A stretch of DNA of 64,000 bases from Diogma glabrata (Eukaryota; Arthropoda; Insecta; Diptera; Cylindrotomidae), in the NCBI GenBank assembly GCA_963693315.1, contig OY856186.1, positions 75,606,837 through 75,670,836 on the forward strand, given 5' to 3'. The position numbers and the translations under genes were made by a program. This document shows, piece after piece, positions 11,790-22,190 of this stretch. Position 1 is the first letter of the stretch. The number at the start of each line of letters is the position of its first letter. The notes under the pieces are model-generated. The model was not told the DNA's origin. It did not search any database and saw only the letters and a list, made by a program, of their open reading frames with translations.

Positions 11790-12388
11790 TGCGTTAGGAT
11801 GGTTCTGGTGCTGCGTGGTAGTTTGACTTCTTCGGCAGCGATTTGTGGTGGCTTGCTATTAATAACTCGATTCGGGATGTAGTCTTCAACAGCTTTGGTT
11901 TGTATGTTTTTAAGCCTGTCTTATACGTGTTGTAGGCTCGTCGATGTTATTGATGACTTGATTTAATTTTAACATCTTGCAAGAAGCACTTCGCAGTTCG
12001 CCTTATGTCTCTAGGCCTAAGGTTGCGTTCTGTGTTATTTGTAGCTTCCGGAGAGTTTCAGCAACTTGGGGTGTCCATATGAGAGCAGCGTAATTTATGA
12101 AGGGCAGTGCATTATTCCTGTTTTTCAGTTTTGAGTTCACTTGTTGAGCATGAGCGTTGAATTTAAGTATAGTGGATCAAATGTTACCTCTAACAGTCTG
12201 TAATTTTTGACCGTAGGGATTAGCATTTTTTCAATGCAGATGTTAAGTGTTGTATTTACTACCTTCGTCCATGTGGTGAAAAGTGTGGAAGTGGACAGTT
12301 TCAGTTTTATGGTTTAAAGCCATTCATTCAAGTTGTTAAGGTAGGTTTTCAGAACATTATCTAGCAAGCACAACGCAAAATCTGGGGC
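11790..12388 (-). pseudogene. Jockey-like reverse transcriptase, C-terminal half
   Basis: Read in three frames on the minus strand, this shows the post-YADD part of a Jockey-type ORF2. A segment with TLFTTWTK and IPTVKNYRLLEVTFDP (the IPTV..-LGVTFDP motif) is followed by NYAALIWTPQVAETL-K-LQITQNA. The C-terminal AAEEVKLPRSTRTILTQL motif comes last. Many frameshifts and stops. It is in the same orientation as the fragment at 14912-16165. The two were probably one element, internally deleted and later split by the insertion at 12401-14899. Confidence 0.7.
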
Positions 12389-14911
12389 TTATGCTACCAT
12401 TATTCGGACGTTGTGCAACAGTTATTATGCTATTAATTTTTTGCAGTTATTTGGCTTTTCCCGAGGAATCTCAAAGTGGAATATGGTTCTTTGTAACGGC
12501 GGCTAAGCGTCATGTAAAGATTAAAATGCGATTATTATTAATTTTTTATAGGTTTAACCTGGATTCAATCCCCAGACCACGGCCTACAAGGCAGCAACTT
12601 TAACCATTCGTCTATTTGAAATTAATAGTTAGAGGGCTGTGTTTGCGAATAGCTTGTTGCTTAAGTTTTTGAAAATGAAAAAACATTGTTTTATCTAAAT
12701 TTCATGAGTACAATTAACTTTTTGGCATAAAACATTTACATATCCAAATTTATATCAAATTATATAAAACATTTAAAGTATCAGGTTTTCACGTGTTTAA
12801 ATCGACAGTTTATAGCAGCAAGGTGAACACATGCATGGCCACGAGATAAGAAACGATTACAATTTGAACGCGATTTCACTAATTGTGTCCACATTGCTGT
12901 GTTTCTGATTCCATTAGAAAAAAATCTGCTTCGTTTTATCGAACCAAAATGGTATGACTGGCTTATCATACATATCTATAATCTACAATATAAAAGCAGT
13001 TGTTATATCCCTCTAATTTGCGCTTAACGCTAACCACTTTTATAGTTTTTGGTAAAGAATTGATAACTAAAAAAAATCTTATCACTTATCAAATAAGACA
13101 TAGGCCAAATGACAATACTTCATGGTAGAATTGAGTGAATAAAAAAGGCCGAGCGGCAAGATGTCCGCTAGAAATAGGTAGATTTCACGATGAGACAGTT
13201 TTGTGTACAAGTAGAATCTGATGTATCAGATTAGTTTAAACAAAACAAACTTAATTACAAACAGATATCGAACAAATTTTAAAAAGAAAAGTAGCAGAAC
13301 TACATCTATCCAATTTTGCAACAAACAAATATCAAATCTACCACAGAGCACGTGTGTGACAATTTATGACACTATATGGAAAAAAAAGCAAACTACTATA
13401 TATCAAATGTCGTGCAACTGCTGCAAAATATCAAAATAGCTTACATCTAAGAAAAAAAAATAAATTCTTTTATTTAAATCTTTTTATTTTTTTTCATTAA
13501 CTGTTATAAGGTTTTTGCAAATTGTTGTTGTTGGGGATTGTTGCAAACTTTTTTGTTGAAGCCGACAAGTCAAAAACCTCTAACGGCAGAGGTTTGTATT
13601 TATAACAAACAGATTAAAATGTTTCCACAAATTCTAAATTTAGGAAGTTATTTTTAAAAACTTAGTATCCAAACGGCCGTTATAACGGATTTAAAAAACC
13701 AATTTTTTTTCTAGTATAAGGCCACTAGTTTCTTAACCATGTGTTGGATTTCGCTGATTTATGAACTTGTCCGAGATATTAATAAAACACACATTTTTAA
13801 AAAAGTTTTTGATCTGGCTCCACAAATGCGACCGTGAGAGTGCCAGTTAATTCAAACGTATTTTGTGTTTTACAAGCTTTTTTGTTGGCGCCGCTCACTC
13901 AGAAACCTCCAACTGCAGAGGTTTATTTTTTGAAAAAAGTTGATAAAAAAGGTTTTAAGGATTATAAATTTATGAAGTTTTTAAAAATATCAATATCCAA
14001 ACGGCCGTTATAACGGATCTAAAAAACAGATTTTTTTTAGTATAAAGCCTCTACTTAAGAACCATGTGTCGGATTTGGCTGATTTACGAACTTGTCCAAG
14101 ATATTAATAAAACACACATTTCAAAAATGTTTTTTGATCTGGCTCTACAAATGCGACCGTGAGAGTGCCGGTTGTTTAAAAAAATTTTTTTTGCAATTTT
14201 TTTTATTGGAGCCGTTAACTCAGGAGCCTCTAACTGCATAGGTCTATTTTTAGAATAAATTGATAAAAACGATTCCAAAAATTGTTAATTTTTTTAAAAT
14301 ATTAGTATCCAAACGGCTGTTATAACGGTTTTAAAAAATCAATTTTTTTAGAAAAAAGCCTCTAGTTTTTTAACCACGTGTCGGATTTTTTTTTGTTTTT
14401 CCATCTCCGCTTATCATATATAGTCGTTTGGCACCAAAATTTTTCCGAAGTTCCGAGATGAGGCACATTGCAATAGGTAGATTTTTATATGAAATTTACC
14501 TAAAATAAAATATGAGGTAAAAACAAATTTGTTTTTAAATTTGCAGAAACAAAACTTTACCAGTAATCTACCTGGTGGAATATTTCTTGATCACGTCTCA
14601 CACTATCTTCCTTAATGATTAAAGCGCAGATATAGAATTATATGAAAACTTGTTTCTTGGAACAAACAAAAACGTGTTATCTTCAAGGAATACATCATAA
14701 TTAAGATATAGGGTGCTTCCTTTGACTGAATACAGTTCATTCGCCAGCACCACAAAGGTATCACCTTGGCGAGTGATATCTCACTGCTATTGTCAGTGGT
14801 ATGTGATATCTGTAGATCAAAATGTTTAAAAATTACAAAAATCAAAAACTGATCCCTCCATGCGATATGCTACTGTTATGATACCATTGTGCTACTGAAT
14901 TATGCTACCAT
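12389..14911. mobile_element. 2.5-kb composite insertion bracketed by a 12-bp direct repeat
   Basis: TTATGCTACCAT occurs at 12389-12400 and again at 14900-14911. Sequence on both outer sides belongs to one Jockey-like element on the minus strand, so the segment between looks like a later insertion with a 12-bp target-site duplication. It contains two parts of one repeat A copy (13040-13145 and about 14515-14870, minus orientation). These are separated by roughly 1.3 kb holding a tandem repeat, itself bracketed by AATAGGTAGATTT at 13173-13185 and 14472-14484. TGCTAC-like motifs near the right border make a chance duplication possible. Confidence 0.5.
13515..14400. repeat. Tandem repeat, about 320-bp unit, nearly three copies
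   Basis: The block AACGGCCGTTATAACGG occurs at 13672 and 14000 and, with one change, at 14312. Each copy also has an upstream CCTCTAAC(T/G)GCA-AGGT box. Copies 1 and 2 share a downstream CTCCACAAATGCGACCGTGAGAGTGCC-type segment. Spacing is 328 and 312 bp. Not coding: frames such as 14084-14278 cross unit boundaries. It sits inside an interrupted repeat A copy. Confidence 0.8.
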
Positions 14912-16165
14912 GTGCTTCAAACTTGCCAGGTTTCAAAATGGGACTTATTCTGGTCGTTTTCCATATATTTGGTATCTGGAGCGTATTTAGAGATGTGTTG
15001 AGTATGGTAGTGAGAAAGTCTAACCCTTTGGGTCCACATGTGTTTGCATGATGACTGGTTTAGTTTTCCTTATTGCATTTTCAACCTCTTCTTCGGAAAA
15101 TATGATAAATTTGAAATGCTCAGTATTAAGTTTGCGCAGATGACCTAGTTTCCTTTTCATGTTTACTTTAATTGTTTGTAAACTGCGTTTCGAATTTTGT
15201 TGCGCATTTCCTGTGGTTTTCAGTTAGGATATCATTGAAGGAGATCATGAAGTTGTTACCAGTTTGAGGCCGATGATTCACCTTCCACAGACTTTTATTT
15301 GTGCCAAAGTTTGACTTACTCACTATATCTCTATTTTTATGTTTTGTTCCATTACTTATTAATCAGGCCCGGATTTCTAGGACCACTTGAATCTGCCTTA
15401 CGGATGTCATCTCTTTGGTAGAGTAGTACACAAGCTTCCTGTGGGAAGTTTGGAATAATCTTTTGTATTCTGCCGGCTAAAATGAAGTGAGATCTAGCTG
15501 TGTTTAAAATTTCTCTGAATTTTCTTTCCCCAGAGAGGGCGGCAGATGGTAAAAATTGCGTACTGAATTCCATTTCAGTAAAATTGGTAAAATTATCTCA
15601 GTCAGCTTTGTTAAAACTAATATATGTCCTCTTCTCAGATTTTATTTCTTATACGGAACGGCTTAAGGTGATTATGATCGTCTAATCCCAATACAATTTC
15701 AGCTCTCCGTTCAGTAATGGGCATTAGTGATATGCTGACAAGTGAGACATCTGGGGAAGAGTATTATTTATTTGTTACCCTTGTTGGTTGTGGTTCATTG
15801 AGGTCTCAAAAGTTGGAGACCGTCAATTTGATCAGCAATGTGTTCGCTTCTTGGATCGGCGTTCAAGTGTTAGTGCCATAGATCGTGGTGTGCATTCACA
15901 TCGCCAAGAATTCGACAGTCTTTGGTATAAAATAAATATCCTATTGACGTTTCATAACCTGTATCACAGCTGCTTACTGGTGGAATATAAATATCGATTA
16001 TCCGTATTTCCGGGTTTTATTATAATGCCCAGTTGTTCTCTAGGCGTTTGTCAGTTCCCGGTACGGCTGGTAATGTGGTTTACAATAGATAGCGGTTTTG
16101 TGAATGATAAAGCGAAGGGCTTTTCGGATGTGTATTCATTTGCATTTTGTTCTAGTTAGAGCTCA
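14912..16165 (-). pseudogene. Jockey-like non-LTR element: endonuclease, linker and start of RT
   Basis: On the minus strand, 5' to 3', decayed ORF2 domains appear in order. The apurinic-like endonuclease (about 16020-15690) shows IFNIYIPPVSS, LGDVNAHHDLWH and SSPDVSLVS. The linker (15573-15350) shows RSHFILAGRIQK, NFPQEACVLLYQRDDIRKAD and NPGLINK. The RT start (15120-14915) has EEEVENAIRKTKP followed by LDFLTTILNTSLNTLQIP and RISPILKPGKF. These match Jockey-clade elements. Numerous stops and frameshifts. Plus-strand frames over it (15500-15685, 15788-16159) are antisense shadows. It shares its linker with the copy at 19840-22190. Confidence 0.8.
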
Positions 16166-16201
16166 TGTTTATATGCTGACTTGATGCTTGGCAACATGGC
16201 C

Positions 16202-16222
16202 TATATATATATATATATATAT
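16202..16222. repeat. (TA)n microsatellite
   Basis: About ten TA dinucleotides. They lie at the junction between two reverse-transcriptase relics of different families. Confidence 0.95.
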
Positions 16223-16229
16223 TGATCCA

Positions 16230-16840
16230 TTGCTTATGTGTTGCAAGACCTGAGCAGTTCTTGAGATGACACCATTCCTTACAGCTGTAGCACTGGACCG
16301 ATGTTGTGTTTGCACCTTTCGTCGAAATTTTTGTGATGGTCCTTGGTCGGCACCCGTCAATCTTGAGAAGCGCTGGTGCTTTCGAAAGCTTGACAGACTA
16401 TCGTAGATTATACCTAGCATAGCAACATTGTCGGACAGTTGAGCATAAATAAGTCTCTCAAAGATCTTAAACAGAACTGGCAAAATGCTGATAGGGCGAT
16501 ATTCATTACTCCTTTTTTTAAGGAACAGACAGGACAGGTGTTCATCAAATGTAAAATATGAGGAATTAAGGATTGGAAACTTAGCTTTAAGAACTTCAAA
16601 GGTATATTATCAAGACCAACAGAATTAGAATCAATTGATTGAAGGATAGCTTAAAGTTCCAATTATATGTTACTGAGCGCAAGAGAATGCATGTTCGACT
16701 TCAGGCAGATCAATATCTGATCGGTCGAGTGAAAGGTAAATTATTGAGCTTAACAAAAGTATTGTTAATGAAATTGGGCCCAGTTTCACTAAAAGGAGGA
16801 GTATCTACTTGGTAGTTGAGCACACCAGTACTCCACTGAT
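16230..16840 (-). pseudogene. Non-LTR reverse transcriptase N-terminal fragment, second family
   Basis: On the minus strand: FSETGPNFINN (the F--IGPNLA-K motif), VGLDNIPLKFLKLSF (SxG-DGI--), then, after a one-base frame change at a run of A, YRPISILPVLFKIFERLIYA. The last is the canonical YRPISLLP--SK--E RT motif. Motif details differ from the Jockey copies at 14.9 and 20 kb and look more CR1-like. It ends in unrelated sequence near the TA microsatellite. It is probably part of the same family as the palm fragment at 16910-17100, which points the other way. Confidence 0.7.
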
Positions 16841-16909
16841 GATTACCTTGTTTAAAAATTAGCAATACTGAAAGTTAAAAGATTACCAATACTGCTTCCA
16901 CTTTTTATT

Positions 16910-17100
16910 AAAAAGAAAAGTGTAAAAGCAAATCGAGTCGCATTCGTCATACCAAAAGCATTTGACCCGATGTCTAGCATACTACATTGCTAAACGACAT
17001 TTTAAACAACAACACGCCAGGTATAACAAAGCATTAGCTGTGCAGTCGACAAATATTTGTTAAATTTTCTAGCTGTAAATCAAAAATGAAATTTATCAGA
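16910..17100 (+). pseudogene. Non-LTR reverse transcriptase palm fragment, copy 2
   Basis: It contains a nucleotide block clearly homologous to 11300-11480: AGTCGCATTCGTCATACCAA, CATACTACATTGCTAAACGA, AACAACACGCCAGGTATAAC. It encodes the broken A-DI-KAFD-VWH motif region of a Jockey/CR1-type RT. It lies head-to-head with the minus-strand RT fragment at 16230-16840, suggesting an inversion or two independent insertions. Confidence 0.5.
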
Positions 17101-19839
17101 CAAAGAGCTCAATAAGCAGACTAAAAGTAGCACTTTATCAATCCCCCCAATAATAAGTACATATATGATTATTAACTGCCAAATAAAAAAAATCCACCCA
17201 GAGTAAACAGTGCGTGGAGTACACTCTTCTCTGATAGAATACACCGTCTGGCACTGCACGCTCGGGTTGAATAGAAAAACAGACCCAATAAGTTCGGCAT
17301 GCTTTTCATGCGATTTGCATTTTCATGAATATATTTTCATTTAAATTTATAGAAAAATTGAAATTTGCTCTTCTTTGTAACTTTGTAGAACGTAGCAGTG
17401 TAAACTATGCCACTTGTTTTTTTATTTTATTTTCAAATAAAATTAAAATCAAATTTTACTTCAGTCAGTTCAGTTTTAAGAATACCGTGGTCGAGTGAAT
17501 TTATATCGATAAAAATTTAATTCTGAAGTTTATTTTTTTTATTAAATCCAAAAAAATTATATTATTTAAATTTATTTTAGTGGTGCTTAAACATAAGTGA
17601 AAAATTTGAACGTGATGTGATCAAATGAAAAAAAAATCTGTTTTATTTTATAATATCATTAAAAAACTTCGTGTTAAATTATATTTCAATTCGATTGTAA
17701 TTACTGTTGTTTTGTGCATTGTTTTTTTTATACAATCTACTGTGTGAAAAAAAGAAAATATTGTAAATTTATGTTTGAGAAATGAAAAGAGAAAATATTT
17801 ATTTTTTGTGTACGAATAAAAAATCAAAAAAGAAAAAAAAATAGCAAGCACAGGCCCTAATCAAAATAAAAGTCAATATTTACAAGTTAAAAGTTCAAAA
17901 TACTTTCAAAATATTGACCGATTTATTATTTTTTTTATTTATATTTTTACAGATACTAAAAATATTGCAACAAAAAATCGTTGATAGAGAAAAATGATAA
18001 GAATCAAAACCGCATACGTAGTAAAACGTTAAATTATTGATTTATATTTATATGCAATAGAATTTTTATTTAAAAAGTAGAACATCGAAAACAAAAAATT
18101 CATGTAAACAATTTAATCTGACATAAATTTTGATTTTATTTTTGACAGTTAATTTAAAGGTGTATTCATATCTTGATAGAGATAAAAGTCGTGGATTTCG
18201 GATATTATATAAATTTCTAACTGACAATTTTTTTTTATTTATACATAATAATTATGCAAATATAAAACATATTTAATTATGTAAATTACAGTATTAAGTG
18301 CAAATGTTTGAAAATGAAATTTTGTGTGAGATGTTAGATGAATCCGGCGAGTTTTGGAATGCTGACGTAACTATAGATATGTTAACAAACAAACGGAAAT
18401 TTCCTAATGTTCAACAATTAAATCTTGTTGAATTTTAAAATTGAACAGCATAATCGTTAAATAAATGGTTAGATTAGAAACTTAGAATGTTTCTTTTTTT
18501 TAATTTTAAAATCCAAACATTAACAGTAGCATATGTTTCGTTAGTGGTGAAACGCAAGTAATTAGTTTTGTGAAAATATTGTTTAAATTTATTTAAGATT
18601 TCATTGTTCTCTCTTCCCATAATATTTTGTCTAGCCATGGAATATTTTAAACTCATATAAAAATGTTTGGAATAACAACAATAACGTTCCCACACATGAT
18701 ATTTTTATTTTATTAATGTTTAGAGCGGCATCACATGCCCCATCTTCAAGTTCGCTATACTCTCTCGAGAGATGTTAATAAATAAGTAGTTAGGATTATG
18801 TGCGATCAGATCACTTGACAATGAATTTAGTGTTGATTCTGCTAATTTAAAAGCTCATCACTTTAAGATACATTGGCTATCATCATAATGCATAGTCACG
18901 ACAACACACTATATGATTAGAATAGGTTTGTTTTGATACCATTGATCATTAATATCCTCTCCACTACTCAAACCACTCTGATTTTACCTTTGAGTTTGTA
19001 TGAGGTGCGTTTCGAAATACCAAAAACCTTTGTTGATTGTTGATTAACTAGTGCTGAACACACACAGAGTTGGTGCAAGAGAAGCAACCAATCGGCCTAG
19101 AGTTTCTTTATCTGGTGAAAGATCCTGTTCAATGGATCGCATCTGTTCCCAAAACGCTTTTACTCCTGACGTCGCTATGCCTTGGCAATTGGTACCATAT
19201 AATATTTTCGTCTAGAGAGTTGATATATTTGCTTAATATTGCATTATGCTTTCAGCTCTATACCAAAACTTTATTAGGGGAACCACTTTTGCTTTGAGTA
19301 CGCTGAAGTGAACTGGAAGACAAAAGGAGAAATTAATGTTTATCTGTTCAAAGTCCACCTTCGATTTTGAAACCATTTATAAAAGTTGCCAGTCCATTCT
19401 TCTTCACCGTCCTCGTAACTCTAAGTACTTCGTCCTCCACCAAACTCGCCACCTTTAAAGCTAGAGGGTATGAGAGTTCTGAAAACCTTTCTAAGCATGG
19501 TTTGTCTGAGTCCCTTGTATGGAAATAAAGAATGTTGGATTGTCCGATGCGATTTTTTGCAGTGCCCTCCTTTGCCCACGAATTTCAGTTTGACTGTACT
19601 AGGAAATACTGTCTATCAGATGATCAACCCGTACACCTCTTAGATGTAGGTATAAAGCCAATGGTGTTTCTACAGTATAATGCTACCGACGCTGTTTTGC
19701 TCGCTCCCAGATATTTATCTTCCTATGATGATATTTATCTTCCTATCTAGAATGTGTTGTTCTATGGCTTCACACGATGGTCGGGTCTACGCCACAAAAT
19801 TGCTCTAAAAAAATTTCAACCATGGACCATCACAACAAT
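17101..19839. other. AT-rich intergenic DNA
   Basis: Very AT-rich from 17.3 to 18.8 kb with long A and T runs; no gene recognised apart from the small frame at 18304-18438. From 19.0 to 19.8 kb GC content rises, and minus-strand reading gives protein-like scraps such as ALYLHLRGVRVDHLIDSI. I cannot assign these; old transposon or processed-pseudogene debris is likely. Confidence 0.45.
18304..18438 (+). CDS. Possible small ORF (44 residues)
   Basis: An ATG opens a 44-codon frame ending in TAA. It begins MFENEILCEMLDESGEFW and ends VQQLNLVEF, an acidic protein-like composition that stands out in surrounding sequence dominated by A and T runs. No signal peptide, membrane segment or known motif. 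There is no flanking splice consensus I trust. It may be a genuine small ORF, an exon of an undetected gene, or chance. Confidence 0.25.
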   Translation: MFENEILCEMLDESGEFWNADVTIDMLTNKRKFPNVQQLNLVEF

Positions 19840-20300
19840 TGCGACGAAAAGTTCATCTCTGTCATAATAACGATATAATAAAATTTATGTGCAATAACAA
19901 TATTCTATTCACGGTTGTACAAGAAACCAAATTAAATGTTAGATCTAAGATTAGTGATAATATTAGTGATTATAAAATTATACGAAGATGGTGGCAAGAA
20001 CAAAGATGGTGGCCTTGGCCACAATTAGGTATTATAGTGATTGTCGATAGCAGAAAGGAGTACTGAATATGCACTGGGATCAGATCATGTAACATCATAA
20101 TCACCCTAAGTCCTTTAATCAACCAAATAAAATCCGAGGAGAAATTAGTTTTAACAAAGCTGACTGGGTAAATTTCACCAACCAACTGAGAATGAATTCA
20201 GTAAATTATTTATACCACTTGCCCTCTCTCGGGAGAAAAAATTCAGGGATACTTTCAACAATGCAAAACCCCTGCAAAATCGCTACACCCCTGCTGATAG
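19840..20300 (+). pseudogene. Jockey-like element: endonuclease and linker start
   Basis: Plus strand. The endonuclease N-terminal motif FTVVQETKLNVRSKISDNIS is followed by a Y-IIRRWW-like stretch and LGSDHVT. A linker then reads KADWVNFTNQL and RYTPADRIQ. These align with the same linker positions of the minus-strand copy at 14912-16165 (GRIQKIIPNFPQEA). The frame stops at RIQ, where repeat A is inserted, and resumes with NFPPHAS at about 21000. Dead, with several frameshifts. Confidence 0.7.
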
Positions 20301-20304
20301 AATA

Positions 20305-20988
20305 CAATACAATTTTTTATTTTTTTGATAAAATGTGTTGTGTAGAAGGAATTACAATATGTGTCACAATAACACATAAAAACCTTTTAAGACCAAGGTC
20401 CCACAACAACATACGTTCAAAGATGTTGATGGACGTAAACCTTTCTTTTTTTGTTTTCTTATATTTTTGGTTAAAGAATGGATAACTAAACAAAAAATCC
20501 TACCACTGACAAAATATGACATAGGCCAATATTTTATGATAGAATAGAGAAAATAAAAGTAAATTAAAAAGTAAAAAGCAAATTTTTACAAAAATTTGCT
20601 GAAACAAAACAAAAATGTAGTTGCCAATAATCCAGCTGGTTGCATATTCCTTGATCCCGTGACGCTCTGTCTTACTTGAAAATTAAAGCCCACACATAGT
20701 TATATGAAGGCTCGTTTCCTCAAGGAAGCAATAGCGTCTCATCATCAAGGATTATTTCACAGCTAAGATTGAGGGTGTTACCGTTGATTGAATACAGTTC
20801 ATCCGCCAACACCCCTAAGATGTCACCTTGGCTAGTGATATCTCACTGTTATTGCCAGTGGTTATCCATACGTTAACTCGTATGTCAATAGCGGGGACTA
20901 GAGTACGCGGGGTTGTCACACCCGTAGATCAAAAATAAAAAAATTTTCAAAATAATAACTGATCCCTCCATGCGGGAGGATCAAATTT
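20305..20988 (-). mobile_element. Repeat A copy (about 680 bp, minus orientation)
   Basis: Interspersed non-coding repeat, the longest of five copies in the window. Its 3' end on the minus strand reads into a run rich in A (T-rich at 20311-20328 on the plus strand). Its 5' end carries a small palindrome, TGATCCCTCC-ATGC-GGGAGGATCA. It splits a Jockey-like element exactly inside a linker whose uninterrupted form is visible at 15352-15573, proving it is an insertion. The A-tail suggests retroposition (SINE-like or truncated non-LTR). No coding domain found. Frames 20192-20485 and others are spurious. Confidence 0.75.
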
Positions 20989-20989
20989 C

Positions 20990-22190
20990 CCACCACACGC
21001 TTCTACTATAGCCATTATTTGAAATATCATCCGTAAAACAGATCTAGCCGATCTCAAAAGCCGGGACCTAAACCAGCAAGTGATCAAGTTAGTTAAAGAA
21101 ATAAGAGGAACAAATGTAGAGAGAGTTAGTGGGTAAATCGAACTTCGAACCCAGTAAAAGTCTATGTAAAGTCATTAAACGGTCAACTCATTCTGGGAAA
21201 CCTGAAAATAACTGCATCATCTCCTTCATTGATATTCCTAAAACACAAAACTAAACATACTCATCGCTCGACATCGCTGGGAGTAACATTCGACACACTA
21301 CTCAGATTCAATGTTCATGCACAACAGGTGAAGTCTTAGATGAAAAGCAGAAACAATGCATTAAAAATTCTAGCTTTAAGTTCATGGGGCATGGACAAAA
21401 ACATAGTTATCACAACATACAAAGCTATAGGTAGATCGATGTTATTTTAAACTACGGGCACCTATATGCACAGCTCAAGTTGCATACACGCACTGGAAGA
21501 AGATAAAAACCACATAAAACGCGGCTTGGCGAACTGCTACTGGATGCCACCAGATGGCTGATAGCATGAACTACTTGCATTAAGAGTGTAATATCTTACC
21601 GGTCCGAGAACACAATGAAATGCTGTCTAAACAATACATATCAGCTTGCCACAATGAACAACACCCATGCAACGAGATCCTATTAATGACTTCACCGTCT
21701 ATTCATAAGAAAAACGGCTAAACTCTTTCAATCCGATGTTAGAGATGATCCAACCACTGGGATATCGATGACCATATTTATAAAAGTGACTTAGAAAGGC
21801 TTTACACCAGGGTTGTTGAAGAAACAATAATTACATACGTACACAATCGAGTCCTGACTAGAAAACCAACGCAGGTCGCTGCAGAAGAGAATCATTTGCC
21901 TCGCAAGTCGCACCATTAGATGCATTATAGCTCAATTGTCAATCTGATTGGTCATGAATATTAAATAATTATATGCATAGAATCGACCCTCAAGGTATTG
22001 ACAAGTGCCCCGCATATGAAGGTACACCACATGAGGTTGACCACCTATTTCAGAGAATGTGACGGACCTGACGAAGAAAGATCTGTGGTACCTCCCAACG
22101 GTTGTAGGAGACTTTCTGACCCTAGAAACGGAATCGAACGAGTAGCACTTTATCAATTTCGCTACAACAACTGCAACATGTAGTTCTATA
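20990..22190 (+). pseudogene. Jockey-like element: linker and RT C-terminal part to 3' end
   Basis: Continuation of the copy at 19840. The linker shows NFPPHAS, RKTDLADLKSRDLNQQVIKL and VERVSG. After an internal deletion of the RT core come LGVTFDTLLRFNVHAQQVKS, NNALKILALSSWGMDK, TTYKAIGRSM and LPVREHNEMLSKQYISA. The C-terminal zinc-knuckle-like CPAYEGTPHEVDHLFQ lies near 22000-22060. Frames shift repeatedly. The order, and the missing YADD-containing core, mirror the minus-strand copy at 11.8-16.2 kb, which lacks the same core. Confidence 0.75.

Noticed and set aside
13140..13170. GGCCGAGCGGCAAGATGTCCGC as a tRNA 5' half
   Set aside because: No matching 3' half, T-arm or acceptor stem within 100 bp.
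15788..16159. 123-codon plus-strand frame
   Set aside because: Antisense to the Jockey-like endonuclease, whose motifs are on the minus strand.
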